In this document: positions 10,799 through 23,720 of the stretch, piece after piece | How positions within the stretch are numbered: the stretch's first letter is position 1 | Layout of the letters: each line of letters begins with the position of its first letter | Assembly: GCF_030052815.1 (NCBI RefSeq) | Contig: NC_079496.1 | Location: forward strand, 79,969,652 to 80,033,651 | Reading direction: 5' to 3' | DNA: 64,000 bases | Source: Hevea brasiliensis | Taxonomy: Eukaryota > Streptophyta > Magnoliopsida > Malpighiales > Euphorbiaceae | Made by a program: the position numbers and the translations under genes | The notes under the pieces: model-generated | The model's database searches: none | The model's input: only the letters and a program-made list of their open reading frames with translations | Told to the model about the DNA's origin: nothing

Positions 10799-13700
10799 TG
10801 AGACATTCTCATTTTAGGTACTCTGTACATGCTACTGTTCTAGTGACTAACGTTGATTCGGACAGTCAGAATGTTTGGAACTATACTTAAACTAGAGTGA
10901 GAAACCATAAATAAACTAAATAATAGTTAAGTAAAATCAAAGAGAAATCAAAGAAATGAAATGCAATTAGGTTAAAGGAGCCGATGCTCTGGTGATGGGT
11001 AACCCTATCGAAAAGTGACTGTGAATATAGTTGCCAACCCTAGACTCATGGGGAACCCTGTGAGATAATTAACTAGGATTTAATTGAAGGATTTATGGGG
11101 TTTAAATGACAATAAAAGCTCAAAAAAATGCAAGAAACTTTAATGCTAATCAGTAAAGGCAATTATGATGTGATGAAAGCTATGAAGGGCATTTTGGTCA
11201 TTTCACCCTCAAAGATTAATTTTGACCTAAATGCCAACTAAAATGAGAGATATTAAAACATTGAAAGCTGAATTAAAATCATAAAGTATTTATAAAAATT
11301 TTTTTAAGAAGGAACATGGAATGGAATTAATGAAATTTAATTCCCATTTATGAAATAAGCATGAACAAGCATGATGACATAATGACATAATAAAAAATTT
11401 AATTCAATTACATGAAGATAAATACTTAACATAAGACAAATTTAATTAAAGAAAAGCTCATCTTTTTCCTTTGAACACCCTTGGCCGAACCACCTTGCTT
11501 AATTTCTTCCTCCATTTTCATCTTCTTCCAAACTTGAATTTCCATTAATTCTCACCATAAAAACCCTAGTCCCCAACATAAAAACTTAATTTTAGACCTT
11601 GTTTAAGAGATTAATAGCAACAAAGAGAAGAGAATGTGAAGTTTTGGCAAGAGGGAAGATTGATCAATTGAGGTTAGTGCTTATTTCACTATACTTTCTT
11701 CTTTAATTCTTGAATTTAAGTCCTAAGCATGAGAAATAGTAAGAAGAAATGATAAAATTATGCGTGTATGTATGGGAGGAATTTCAACCAACCTAGGTAC
11801 ATGGAGGGTTTGATGTGTTTAATGGGATTTAAAATTGAGTTCTAACCTTGGTGATGTGATAAATATGAAAAGCAAATTAAATTGCATGTGTGGTATGAGA
11901 TTGTGATTTTGAAGTTAGGGTATTGAACAAATTTGGGGAAATTGATGTTATGATGCTTAATTAAGATTGTTGAGGTCAATTATTGACCATTTTATGAGAA
12001 TTGGTTGATTTTTAAAGTTGGTAGTAGTGTTGAATTGTTGTATTGGAAATGTTGTTTTCATGCAGGGATTTTTGGACCTTGAGTCCATTGCATTTATATG
12101 GCCATATGTAGAGCTAGACATCTCCAATTGGTGTGAGGCTAATTGGAGATGAAACTTAAGACCTAAAGCCACAAATTTTATGAAGAAACCTTTTTAGAAA
12201 CTAACCACAAATTGCCTTAAAATTGGCTTGAATCTGGATTGACCTAATCTAGACCTATAGAAATAACCATATGAACAATAAATGTTGAAATAGGTATAAC
12301 TCTTTGTTGGAAGCTCCAAATGACTTTATTTTTAAACCTATGAAAAGCTTAGACATAGCAGAGCATTTTTTATGAAGATTAGGAACCCTAATTTTGACCC
12401 TAACCCAACCAATTTTCTAAGCAAAGTCAGGTCATCAAATCTGCCAGGACCAAAACCGACCTAGAAATTCTGGACCTTAGACCATCCGACCAGTTGTGGC
12501 AAAAATGTTATAACTCAGCCTACAAGACTGCAAATGCAGTGATTCAAAAGTCAAAATCTTCATAAGGCCTAGAGTACAATTTTGATGTTTTGACCAAAAC
12601 CCAGAATCAAATGCAACTTAGGGAATTTGTTAGGAGAATTAAGGACTTCCCAATCTGGAAATTCCTGCACCTAGACAAATTGACTATTCGACACCTAGAT
12701 ATTAAATAAACCATAACTTCCAATAGAAAACTCCAATTGGGATGAACCAAATTGATCTCAAAACTTTAGAAATACAGCTACAATTTTGGTTTAGAACCCT
12801 TACTCAATTTGTGAGTGTAAGGACCTCAAATTGTGAGTGTAATTACCTCAAATATGAGTTGCAAATACTGATATGAACCTAAAATCCTACATGGACAGGT
12901 TAGGACTCTAGGTTGGTTAATTAGCCAAAACTTACCCTATACAAATCTCAAATTTAGTGATTCTTGAGCCTGTGTAACCATGAGACACAGGGGAACAACT
13001 CATATGAAGAACACTAGGCCAAATTATAGCTGCAACTAGTCCAAATAGCTTGACAAAGTTGGGTTCTAGAATCTGTCCTGTTCTGCAACAATATTGGTCA
13101 CTGGACCAGTACTTGATAAATTTTCTATAACTATAGCTAGAAAACTCCAAATTAGATGATTAAAAAAGGAAATTAAACTTAAGACAATAAGGAAAACTTT
13201 CATGAAGAAATTGTGGTCAAATTACTATTGTAGCTTGACCTAAAATGAGAATGAATACAAGACTGAAATTCTGGAAATTCATGAAATACACTCACAATAA
13301 GTTGAAATATGATTGGTATTTAATGCCAATGAATCATTGAATATAAATGTGATATGAATATGTATTTGGGACCCATGCTTCCATCATGATTGAAACCAAA
13401 AATGCTATGAAGCATGAATATAAAATGTAATGAGAATATGAGACCTATGAATGCTTAAGAACACTAATGTGCCCATGTATGCCTAGACTTTATATATGGG
13501 TTGGATAGATTGGCATGCCAATAGGGTTCTGATTTATAGTACTGCTTATGGCTTTATGCCATTATGCTATCATGGATTTATGGCAATTTGTTATTTATGG
13601 CTTCCAGCTATTGTGTTACATGATGATGTATATGGCTTTATGCCCGATTGCTACTATGGCTTTTTAGCCATTCTGTTACATATCTGGTTGACATTATGCG

Positions 13701-13938
13701 TCCCATGATATGACGACCCGCAGCACAAGTGTGTGCAGTGCTAGTTTACTCACTTATCCAGTCCAGTCAGCCCGTTATAGTTTAGTTGGGCAATGAAAAG
13801 TATTAATGAGATTAAATATGTGTTGAAACGAAAAAGAAAATTAAATATCAAGATAAAAAAAGAAAGATCCTAATAAAAGAAATGTTCCTAAAGATCAGTA
13901 AAAAAAGTAAAAGGTTAAATGAGGTTTAAGATCATTAT
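10799..13938 (+). repeat. Plus-strand LTR of a divergent subfamily, truncated at its 3' side
   Basis: The start TGAGACATTCTCATTTTAGG lines up with the family LTR head, and the following GTTCTAGTGACTAACG block continues the match. The family features GATGGGTAACC (near 10996) and the CCAATTGG dyad (about 12122-12149) follow in plus orientation. The LTR interrupts the integrase of the minus-strand element. Its expected 3' terminus is missing because another minus-strand LTR begins at 13939; the remainder should lie beyond the window. It holds no coding region. Confidence 0.65.
13545..13695 (+). repeat. Short degenerate tandem repeats in the plus-strand LTR
   Basis: Several imperfect copies of a TATGGCTTTATGCCATT-type unit of about 30-40 bp, each followed by a TGCTA(T/C) or TTACAT element. 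They are not seen in the other LTRs of the window, so they mark this subfamily. Confidence 0.55.
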
Positions 13939-16900
13939 TGTCACACCTTACCCCTTTGTAAGGCATAACATGATCCCGTAGTATACCTAATGACTTACCG
14001 AACTTCACCTACCGATAACCCATTAAGTACATTACAAGGGATTTTAAAACCATTTTCTTACTTTTTGAAAGTGGTGAGCATTTTTGGTATTAACTAAAAA
14101 CATTTAATTAAAGTTGAAAAGTTATGTAAAATTTTTGACTAATTTTATTTTTCCACAAATTCTGAAAAAATTACAGCAGAGTGCTGGTAGTATTTACAAA
14201 AACCGAAAATTTTACATGTAGAAAAGCACTCCCAATAATGATACACTTCAACAATTCAACCACCAAAACTCTCAATCAATACAAATCCATCCAATCTGTA
14301 CAATTCATAACATTTTCAAAACAGTTAAATAAATCCATTCCCATTGTATTCAAAATATTTGATTTATTCATAAATTAATTCACAGACATAAAAAGCCAAA
14401 AGACAATATGATTACATATTAACTGTACAACTACTCAGTTACAAAAGAACATATGATTATAAAATTATTTACATCAAGAAGTTACAAGGGTATAATCAAA
14501 TACCCGTACAAAAGTCTCTAGGTAGTCCCCACAATCAGCAGCTTACCCTGCTACTTTTTCCTTATCTCTATCTGTGATAGCAAAAGAAGCTACCGCTGAG
14601 TATAAAAATACTCAGTGGTGCACAATAAAATGTAAAATACATAATATAAAATATTTATGAACAATTCATAATTCAAAAATCTCACAATCGCATTTCACAA
14701 ATTTTCAAATCACATTTATAACAAATCACAATTTTCAAAGCTTAATATAACACAAATTTGATCAAACAATTTAATAATCATAGTGTTGCCAATCAATAAC
14801 ACAACTTAGGCCATGACACAAAATTTCTAAACATGCCGTGTTGTACACCACGACAAGCCAAACTCACCCCACTAATAGAAATCAATGAGGGAGGTGGCTA
14901 GCTAGCTAATGAGTACTCGTCCAAACTCACCTCAAATTGGCAAGCCAGAGAGGGAGGAAAATGATCAAATATCAAACTCAACCCCACAAGTGGAGGAGGA
15001 ACATAGTAAGGGATTGTCATGCCAAGTGTGAATCAAAAACAATTTCAAAATCATATTATTCTACATTTCATGCAAAACATTAATCAATTTTCATTTTAAA
15101 TTGCCATTTGCAAAGTAGGCAACACAACATTTCTCAAAGCATTGTTTAGCATAAATTGCTCCAAAATGCATTCAAATAAATTTTTTAATAGCAAATCAAA
15201 AATGAAAAGTTATTGTGCACAAACCTGATGTAAGTCACCTCTAGGCCTTGACTCAGTTTGCCCTATCATTTTCCAGGTCTTTTTTAGCTGAAACACGTAA
15301 TTTATAGTGTTTAGTATCTTATCTCATAATAAATCCAACAACTAATTCCTATATGCTCAATTTTGGCCATAACACACTTAAACTAACGTTCTTGGAAATT
15401 TTCATTTTGAGGTTACTATTCATGTCAATATATTGACTTTCTTATGTTTAATGGGTATGGGAAATCCAATTATACTCACATACCACATTTTGGGTGCCAA
15501 ATTTGTTGGTTTTGATTGTTTCTTCAAATTTTAGATCTCTTAGGAACAATTTCAAAATTTCCAGATTTGATGTCTTGTATTGTACTATTCCATTGGTCAT
15601 GTTGCTGTGAGAATTTGGCAAAGTATTCTTCATAAAACTTGTTCCTTATTGTCTTAACTTTACTTCCCTTTTTGAATCACTCCATTTGGAGTTATTTAAC
15701 CCAAGATATGGCCATTTGAACGTGGCTGGCCAGATTGGTTTAACCTAGATTTTTGGGTACCTAATTTGGTGTTCTATATTAATGTTGTAGTGCTATGTCA
15801 TACCTTTCCAATGCCACAAAAATCAGGTCATTTGGACCTGTATAGCCCAAGTTATGGCCAAATGAACAAACACTGTTCATTTGGTCATTTTGGAACAGTG
15901 GCAGTGCACTACACCCGGGTTTGACCTAATTGTTCACTATGTTATGGTTATTTTCTGGGCATGATTCCTAAATAAAAAATGTGCCATTATGTGTCTGTTT
16001 TCGTTCCCAATTGGCCTCACACCAATTGGGTTGGTAAATTTTCAGTTTTGGTCCCTGAAAGGGACCTAGGTCAAGCTACCAGAATTTGTACACTAACCAA
16101 TCTGAATTACAATTTGGTTCTACCAATTCACACACACCACAAATGGTCTTAATTGACCACTTCTCAACTCAAGTAAGGTCAATTACATCAATTGACCAAT
16201 TCTCCAATTTTTTTCCAATTTTCAAAATGTTCAAGTAAATCTTGCATATAACCATAATCTTAAAGAGAATTTAAGTGTTTATTTGCTAACCTTGAAGGAA
16301 GCTTCTTCAATCTTCAATTTCTTTAATTTTTTTCCCACTTTCTCTTCTCCATATCTTCTTTTCAAGTCTCAATTATAAGGTTTAACCAAAGGAGCTAGGT
16401 TAGTTATGGAGGAATTTAAGGTTTTTAAAGCTCAAAATGAGCTTTAATGGAGGAAGACAAAGAAAAAAAAAAAAAGAGAGAGTATAGGGAGAGAAAGTGG
16501 CGGTATCAAGAGGAAGAAGAAGACCAAATGGCTTTTTTTTTAATTATTATTTGTGTATATTTATCTCAAAATTTGACTTGGTCAAATTAGTAAATAAAAA
16601 GAAAATTAATTATGAAGTTATACTTATCTCACTAGGATGATATCATAATTCTTAATTTCTTTTCTTTTCTTTTCCTTTCTTTTTTTTCATTAGTTCTTTA
16701 ATTTAATTCTCGATCCCAAAATTTTTATTTCTCCGATTTTATTGGACAATTAGGTTAGGAATCACCTCTAGGAGTGAATTGACCAAATTGCCCCTCGCCG
16801 GTTTGATCTGGTTTGCAAGTTATTCGATATTTTTTCTGGATCTCTGACCTAATTATTTGACCTGCTTAAAACTTCTTTTCTGTAATTTTCTCTTTTCCAC

Positions 16901-17197
16901 TTTATTCGCAATAGTCCTAAGGACTGCGGCATCATATTTTCCCATTCAAAATTTGGATTAGGACTGACTTCGCAGTCACTTCCCTGTAAAATCACCCATC
17001 GCTATGACCCTCGGCTCATTTAACTTTTTATGCTTTGTTTTTCTTATTTGAACTTTTTTATCTGGTAATCACTATTTATTTTCGATCAGGGCTTTTCTAT
17101 ATGTCTTAAACATAGTTTTAGTCCTCTTAATTGTCCGGACAGACATCGGTCATCGGAATAGTATAATTTACCAGGCTATGCAAATAGGGGTGTTACA
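13939..17197 (-). repeat. 3' LTR of a collapsed minus-strand element
   Basis: The left edge TGTCACACCTTACCCC is the reversed LTR terminus, and the right edge GGGGTGTTACA is the reversed LTR start. The PPT lies immediately to the right, which identifies this copy as the 3' LTR of a minus-strand element. It is about 3.26 kb. The CCAATTGG dyad is at about 16010-16031. No coding capacity is seen. Confidence 0.8.
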
Positions 17198-17296
17198 ATT
17201 CTCTCCCCCTTAAAAGAAATTTCGTCCGTGAAATTTTACCCAATATTCATCCTAAAATAGTTATATGTTTTGTTTTCTCAAGTCTTTCTCACATTT
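17198..17296 (-). mobile_element. 99-bp internal remnant of the minus-strand element
   Basis: Between two head-to-tail minus-strand LTRs only 99 bp remain. This includes the PPT (reversed, ATTCTCTCCCCCTTAAAAG) and the pre-PPT dyad near 17217-17237. All genes have been lost, leaving an LTR-stub-LTR structure. Confidence 0.75.
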
Positions 17297-18269
17297 TGTC
17301 ACACCCTACCCCTCCATAAGGTATAATATGATCCCGTAGTATACCTAATGAATTACCAACTTCGCCTACTGATAACCCATTAAATACACTACAAGGGATT
17401 TTAAAACTTTTCTTACTTCTTTTTATAGTGGTGAGCACTATTGACAGGTGTTATTATTATTTTTTTTTAATTGAAGTGAAACCAAATAACACATTTGAAG
17501 TATTAACAATTTCTATAAAAATTTTAGCAGAGTGCCATCTGTATTTTGAATAAAACAGTTCTTCAAAAACCTATAAAAAGCACTTCAAATATATAATTTC
17601 TCAATCCCAAACTCCAATAATTTGTTCAACACAATAAATTTCTCACAATACTTTTACGGGCCAAATAGTTTACAATTTTAGTTTACAACTGCTCAAGACT
17701 AAGTACAATATATACATACAGTGCACATACATTACAACAAAAACTACACAGGTATACTAGTTCCACCCGGCAAAATCTTAAAATGTAGTACAAGCAGCCT
17801 ACTTTGTTGCTCTGTCCGTCTGTCCACCTGCGGCAGCAATGAAAAGCTATCGCTGAGTAAAATTTACCCAGTGGTGTATAATAACAATTTAAAATGCGGT
17901 ACGTAAAACTTTTGTTGACAATTTACAATCCAAACAATTCACAATTTTTCAAAGCTCATATAACACAATTTTGATCAAAAAATTGAATAACACAATATTG
18001 CCAATCAATAACACAATTTAGGTCATGACACAAACTTTCTGAACATGCCGTGTGTACATCATGACAAGGCACACTCACCCCACTAATCAAAATCAATGAG
18101 GGAGGAAGCTAGCTAGATAATGAGTACTCATCCACACTCACCTCAGACTGGCAAGTCAAAGAGGGAGAAATATAATCACACTTACCCCATAAATGGAGGA
18201 GGAACATAGTAATATTGTCATGCCAAGTGTGAATCAAAACAATTCCAAATCATAATATTTAAATATTTA
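17297..18269 (-). repeat. 5' LTR of the collapsed minus-strand element, interrupted
   Basis: Starts with the reversed LTR terminus TGTCACACCCTACCCCTCC and runs parallel to 13939-14900 and to the reversed end of other family LTRs. It breaks off within AATATTTAAATATTTA, where a plus-strand LTR head begins. The uninterrupted family sequence continues differently at this point (compare the reverse of about 61350-61400), confirming an insertion. The remainder should lie right of the window. Confidence 0.75.
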
Positions 18270-18338
18270 TATAACAACCCTATGTTCGGTAGTACGTTCT
18301 ACTGTTCCGGTGACCAGTGTCTGTCCGGACAACTAGGA
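18270..18338 (+). repeat. First 69 bp of the 5' LTR of the plus-strand non-autonomous element
   Basis: TATAACAACCCTATGTTCGG is followed by the family head GTTCTACTGTTCCGG and ends in CTAGGA. It is continued at 46442 (TGCTTCAAATTATATTTAAA), as shown by comparison with the uninterrupted 3' LTR of the same element at 63488-63600. TAGGA at its end is duplicated at 46437-46441. Confidence 0.75.
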
Positions 18339-21101
18339 TGTCACACCCTATCTCTCTATAAGGCATAACATGGTCCCGTAGTATACCTAATGAATTACCA
18401 ACTTCGTCTACTAATAACCCATTAAATACACTACAAGGGATTTTAAAACTTTTCTTACTTCTTTTTACAGTGGTGAGCACTATTTACATGTATAAAAAAA
18501 AAACCTTTTTGAATTGAAATGAAACAGCTAACACATTTGAATTATTAGTAATTTCTGTAAAAATTTTGGCAGAGTGCCATCTGTATTTTGGATAAAACAG
18601 TTCTTCAAAAACCTGTAAAAAATACTTTAAATATATTTCTCAATCTCAAACTCCAACATAATTCAACACAATATGTTTCTCAACTCAAATCCACAATAAT
18701 TTCTCAAAGGCTGAGATAAAAGAAATACAGTACAAATTTTACAAGCCAAAATAATTCATAATTTATTTTTACAACTTCAATGTACAATTTTAATTTACAA
18801 CTGCTCAAAACCAAAAACACTATATACATACAGTGAACATACATTACAATACAAAATGCAAAATACGGTATACTCAATATACCCGATGATCTCTCGCTGA
18901 ATGTACTAGCAGCCTAGTCTGCTGCCCTGTCAGTCTGCCTACCTGCGACAACAATGAAAAGCTATCACTGAGACAATGTCTCAGTGATGCACAACATTAA
19001 CCAAATACAACTTTAAATCACAAATCATAAATCATATAAATAGTGAATACGTAAAACCATAGTTAAATTCAAGACAATGAATGTCATAAAGAATTTAAAC
19101 TCCATTTCACAATATCACAATAAATCTCAATAATCAAAACTTAGTTAAATTCAAAAGATAGTGAATGTCAATAAGAATTTAAACTCCATTTCACAATCTC
19201 ACAATATGTATCAATAAATCACACACAGCTTAATTATGTTCCAAAGTTCAATTCGTCCCAAAAGCTGATGGCTAATGAGGTATAACATAGCTAGCTAGCA
19301 ATAATATGAGTACTCATTCTATTCGTCCTCAATAGGCACACACCTCAACACTTCAGCCAGAGAGGGAATTCAATTCGTCCCACTAGACAAGCTAGCGAGG
19401 AATACAATCAATATACATGATAGCTGTGGTTTCAAACCATTTCCAATGCTTTTCAATCAATAAGTATCCATCAATATCATTCAAACAATTTTTCACAGTT
19501 TCAAACCATTTACAATGTTTTTCAAGCAGTAAGTATCCATTCAAACACATTTCCACAATTTAAAACAATAATGTACAAATAGTCATAATTCATTTCAATT
19601 GAAAAATTCAAAAGAAATAGTTGTTGTGCATAAACCTCTGATAATTGTCTCCTGGCCTTGACTCATTGTTTCCTTCTCTTTCCCTGAGTTTTTGCTAACT
19701 GAGAAACACAATTTGAAGTGTTTCAGTACTCATTTAAATTGTCTCTAACGATAATGCTTGATAATTAATTCACTGAATTCTATTATTTGCTTAGTCAACC
19801 TAATATATCGACCCTCGATGCATTCTAGGTAAATTAGGTTTTAATGTTACTAATATGTCACATTTGTAGCCTTTTAGGGTTGGTACATATTACCCAATTC
19901 ATTTTCATGTATTTTGCATTTTATTGCAATTTGCTGGATTCCGGGATACTAGTTTGACCTAGCCGGACGACCTAGTTCCCTCTATTTTTGGGTTTCGATC
20001 GAAACTACTAACTTGTAGATCTATGTCTTATTGCACGCGAGAAAAAATTTCGGCTCATTCTGAGTTATGTAGACCAAGTTATGGTCATTTTACTATTACT
20101 GGTCAAAATGCATCAAAATTGGTCACTTTAGGTCATTTTAGGTCATTTTAGGTTCGGCCAGTTTTTGGACCCAAACTGGTGCAAGCTGTTTGACTTGCTT
20201 ATGGTCATTTCTGGGCTTTGGTGTCTTCATAAGAATTGTAGATATATGTCTTAACTATTCATGGTTAAAATTTCAGGTCAATTGGACTTGTTTTGAGTGA
20301 GTTATGGCCTAAACACTTACTGCTGCCCAAATGGTCAATTTTCAGGCCTTAATTGCACTAATCCGGATTTGGTCACTTTTCAAGTTACCTTACAAGCAGA
20401 ATTTTGGTAAGCTTCCTTCATGAAAGTTGGCACATTTTGTGCCTAGTTTCACCTCCAATTGGTTTCATACCAATTGGAGCCACACACTTAAGGTTCTAGG
20501 CCCAAAACATAAACTGCCTTATTGCATTTGTTCATTACTCATCAAAGTCACTTTTAACACTTATCAAACTAATCATTCATGCCAATTCTGGTTTGTACCA
20601 TAACCTAAACATATTTCACAACATATTGTTGATCATTTTGGTAGCTTATAATCACACTCAACATACACCATATAGTGCATAATTTTTTTTCAAGCTCAAT
20701 TACAACAATTCAATCACCTGACCATAACAAATAACTTCTTCACTTTCTTAACATATAACTTCACCACTAACTTACATACACATTTGGCAACTTTAGGACC
20801 ACAATTCATTAAACAACTTCATGAATTCCAACATTCTTCAAGAAGTTAACAAGCTGTCGAATTGTAAAGCCTCCCATAATTGCTTTCAAGCTCAATTCTC
20901 CATTTGGTCCAACATCACATATACATGAAGTTAACTTACTAAAATCTTAAATCACATTAATCAACATTAATTCTCCACAATGCATGTAAGAATAGTTCAT
21001 TTAGTATATAATTTCATGGCTATCCATTTAGGCATTTACTCATAGAATTTCAAACTCAACATAATTTCCAACTCAAGTGCTCAACTTTAACATACACCAA
21101 T
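18339..21101 (-). repeat. Minus-strand solo LTR, first segment
   Basis: Starts TGTCACACCCTATCTCTC (reversed LTR terminus) directly after TAGGA. With the second segment (45358-46436) it makes one LTR of about 3.84 kb bounded by TG...CA and 5-bp target duplications, without internal region, so it is a solo LTR. It is split by the Ogre-like element at 21101/21102. The dyad CTCCAATTGG / CCAATTGGAG lies at 20453-20479 and a companion GGCACATTTTGTGCC stem at 20429-20443. Confidence 0.8.
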
Positions 21102-21695
21102 TATCGACACCATATTTTGGCCGATCCCCAGAATCAATAAATTTCGAAACAGATCCCCAGCACTAAGTCTCCCTTTGCCAGCCAATTACATTTCCGATCT
21201 CTCTTTTCCGGACAACCACATTTCCGATCTCTCCTCAAAAGGAATCAAATCAATACTAAGTCCCCATGTCATTTTAAAGCCTCACCGACCTCTCTAACCA
21301 ATTGTCAAATCTCCTGACTAGTCAATTACATTCCCGATCTCTCTTGTTAAACGAAATTGAACCAATGCTAGATCTTTATGTCACTAGTTTTATTGCCGAC
21401 CTCCCTTTTAAAAGTTTGGGAATAATCAAGTTAAGGTTCCAATCCGGTTTAATGATGATCCTGATCTTAAGTGTTCAAGCCAAATTTCCAATTTTAATCA
21501 AGTCCCGTTTAGCGTTGGTTCCCTGCCGATCTCATACTTATTGTGTTTTCTGACCTCTTACACTTAGATTAATAATCACTTTTAGTTGTTTTAATATGCT
21601 CAGACAATCAAGTGTTTAAGTAGTTTAGAGATTTTCCGATCACATCCATTCACTGAACAAAAGGGAATTTCATTTCATATTAAAATTTGTACAAG

Positions 21696-22618
21696 TCATT
21701 CGGCTGGAGGATTACCCCCAGCCTGATCTACATTTTGCTCACTTCCTCTCTCACCCTCAGCCTCCTCCTCGCTTTCCTCTTCGTCTTGGGGAGCCAGGTC
21801 GACCATCCAGGAGAAGTCCTCCTCGGGATAACGCTTCTTGAGCTCGGCCAAGAGATCCCTGTGAGCATTCACATAAGCGCCGGCCTCCCTTGTTACTGCC
21901 TCTTCCTCTTTCGCTTTGAGCTCCTCAGTGAGGTGAGCAACTTCACCGGCCCGGAGCGCCTGAACTTCCTCAAGAACATGATCTCGCTCGGCCAGAACAT
22001 GAGCTTGCTCGGCCAGCTTGTCCTCGTAGAACTTCATCCGCCCCTCAATTTCAGATATGTAGTTCTGAGCGGATGAGAGTTGGGATCGGAGGGAAGCCAC
22101 TTCATGACCCATCTTCTCGACCTCCTTACCCAGGCGGTGAGCCTTCTCCCGGACAATGTGCTGATTCACCAAGCACTCCACGTTCAGGCTCATGGATCGG
22201 GTCAGGATGTCATCAAGATTGTCCGGGGACAGCCTGTCCCGATCCTCCCGAAGGCAGATAGAAGCCCCCAGAACTTTAGCCAAACCCGGATTCTCCCGAA
22301 CAGTTCGGTTCTTCTCCAGGGAATGGATCAGCACTTGAGCACCGCGGGAGAGGGTCCTTGAGGTAGGTTGGGAAGGACCCCCTTCTGCACTCGAAGCGAC
22401 TGGAGGAGGTAGAAGAGGCTCTTCTTGGTGAAGAGGAGATCGGATCACTTCTACCTTGGGGATCGGCTGCCCCGAAGGTTGGGATGAGCCCCCTTGCATT
22501 TCCTCAGCTTCATGCCTGGGTGTCTGGAGCAGCTCGGATCGCTTCATCTCCCGCACTTTCCGAGAGACCTCTCTCTTTCGCTTCCGGCTCTTCTTGGAAG
22601 CTTCGCCGCTTGCCATAC
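21696..22618 (-). CDS. Antisense LTR gene, exon 2: basic, coiled-coil, acidic-tail part
   Basis: An open frame on the strand opposite to the retroelement, inside its 5' LTR. Read alone it starts MASGEASKKSRKRKREVSRK at 22616 and has 306 residues. The Lys/Arg-rich start resembles a nuclear signal. Residues about 150-260 form a probable coiled coil (SLRSQLSSAQNYISEIEGRM, then AEQAHVLAERDHVLEEVQAL), and the tail is very acidic (DEEESEEEAEGE). A 3' splice site TTTGTGCAG just before the ATG and a GT at 22680 allow in-frame joining to exon 1. It would then supply the C-terminal half of a protein of about 599 residues. No lesion is seen in this exon. Antisense extra ORFs are known from Tat-lineage elements, but to my knowledge usually between pol and the 3' LTR. 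The function is unknown. Confidence 0.6.
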
Positions 22619-22680
22619 CTGCACAAAGAAGAGGTCAGTGAGATCGCTAAGGTCCAAAGATCTGAGATATAGAAAAATAC
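22619..22680 (-). other. Predicted 62-nt intron of the antisense LTR gene
   Basis: On the minus strand the intron would start GTATTTTTCT and end CTTTGTGCAG. Splicing joins a G (22681) to GT (22618-22617), giving a Gly codon directly followed by the ATG of exon 2. The exon lengths 877 and 923 nt sum to 1800, exactly divisible by 3. Both splice dinucleotides are kept in the 3' LTR copy (40743-40804). A 62-nt intron is near the lower limit for plants, and the intron is also partly readable as protein, so this is an inference. Confidence 0.5.
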
Positions 22681-23557
22681 CGATGCCGAGGTCAGAGAGC
22701 TGAAGCCCGCGATCTTCGCCAGTGATCAACTCCATTGTCCAGTGATGCAGTTCGGCAGTCACCGCATCTAAACAAGAGAACTTCTCTCTGGCTGCTTGAT
22801 CTTTCAGCTCCATCACCATCAGGCCTTCTTCCCTATTTAGGGTGAGGCGCTTCGGAATTATGGGGCCCTAGTGCAGCCAGCAGCGAGGGAAACCTTCAAA
22901 GCCATTCAAAATTTTGCTCCTAAGGATAAAGAAGTGATTCTTCCAATTCTTCAGGGAGGAAGGCAGATCGGTAAAAAGCCCGCAATGTGGTTTCGCTTGG
23001 AAGAACCAATACTCGTCATCCTTTCGACGAGTTAATCTTTGTAGTTCGGCTAATACCTTAGCTGTAGGACGGAGTCCCTTAGCTCGGCAGAGGCCTCGGA
23101 AGGCTACTAGGATCCGCCACGAGTTCGGGTGAACTAGGGCGATGCACACTTGGTGAAATTTTAGGACTTCTTTGAAGAAGTCATCGAGAGGGAACCGCAG
23201 TCCGGCTTTTAATTGCTCCTCGTATACCATGATCATGTTGTTCTCTTCGAAGAAGTGATCGGCTCGAAGATCACCGTGACACTTAATGAGTTCGAATGAA
23301 TCAGGATGAATGTTGTATTCTTGGCTGAATGATTGTAGGTCGATTTCTTGAAGAATTGATGGCAGCTCGTCCATGGGAAGATTTTCTCTCCCTGAAGAAG
23401 GTACATGCCTTGATAGTGCTGTTTGCCCCCGAGCTAGAACGGAGACTCTAGGAGGTTCAGGTTGCACGCTTGGTCCGACCACCTCCACTTCATCAGACGA
23501 CCACGAGATCTGAATGGAAGGGGGGCTCGCCTCTCTCTGACCCTCAGCGCCGCTCAT
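22681..23557 (-). pseudogene. Antisense LTR gene, exon 1: Transposase_28-like domain, one premature stop
   Basis: Starts MSGAEGQREASPP at 23557. An upstream in-frame Met at 23695 lies too close to the TATA box to be in the mRNA. The core contains LRFPLDDFFKEVLKFHQ, VHPNSWRILVAFRGLC and DDEYWFFQAKP. This pattern fits the plant 'putative gypsy type transposon' family (Transposase_28, PF04195), recalled by pattern and not searched. The frame is broken once, by TAG at 22868-22870; the 3' LTR copy has CAG there. Downstream of the stop the same frame stays open to the predicted splice donor at 22680. The N-terminal 60 residues are Ser/Pro/acidic and probably disordered. The gene is antisense to the retroelement and wholly within U3. 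Confidence 0.6.
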
Positions 23558-23712
23558 TTTCAAAGGAAATAGAAAATTTAAACTAAAAGAAGGATCAAAA
23601 CCCTTACCGGAGCTTGATCGGTGTCGGAAAAACTTGAAAAATAGAGAGGATTTTGGAACCGCTCGCGGAATGCTGAAAATAACATAAGAGAGCAACTAGC
23701 TGACCCGTCCCC

Positions 23713-23720
23713 TATTTATA
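23713..23720 (-). promoter_or_regulatory. TATA box of the antisense LTR gene (5' LTR)
   Basis: TATAAATA on the minus strand in the context GGGTATAAATAGGGGA. It is 156 nt upstream of the preferred start codon at 23557 and is kept at 41836-41843 in the other LTR. Expected transcription start is near 23688. Confidence 0.6.

Noticed and set aside
21687..22703. Several plus-strand frames in the 5' LTR, such as the 129-codon one at 21687
   Set aside because: They are opposite-strand shadows of the antisense gene, which has the biased composition of a coding region.
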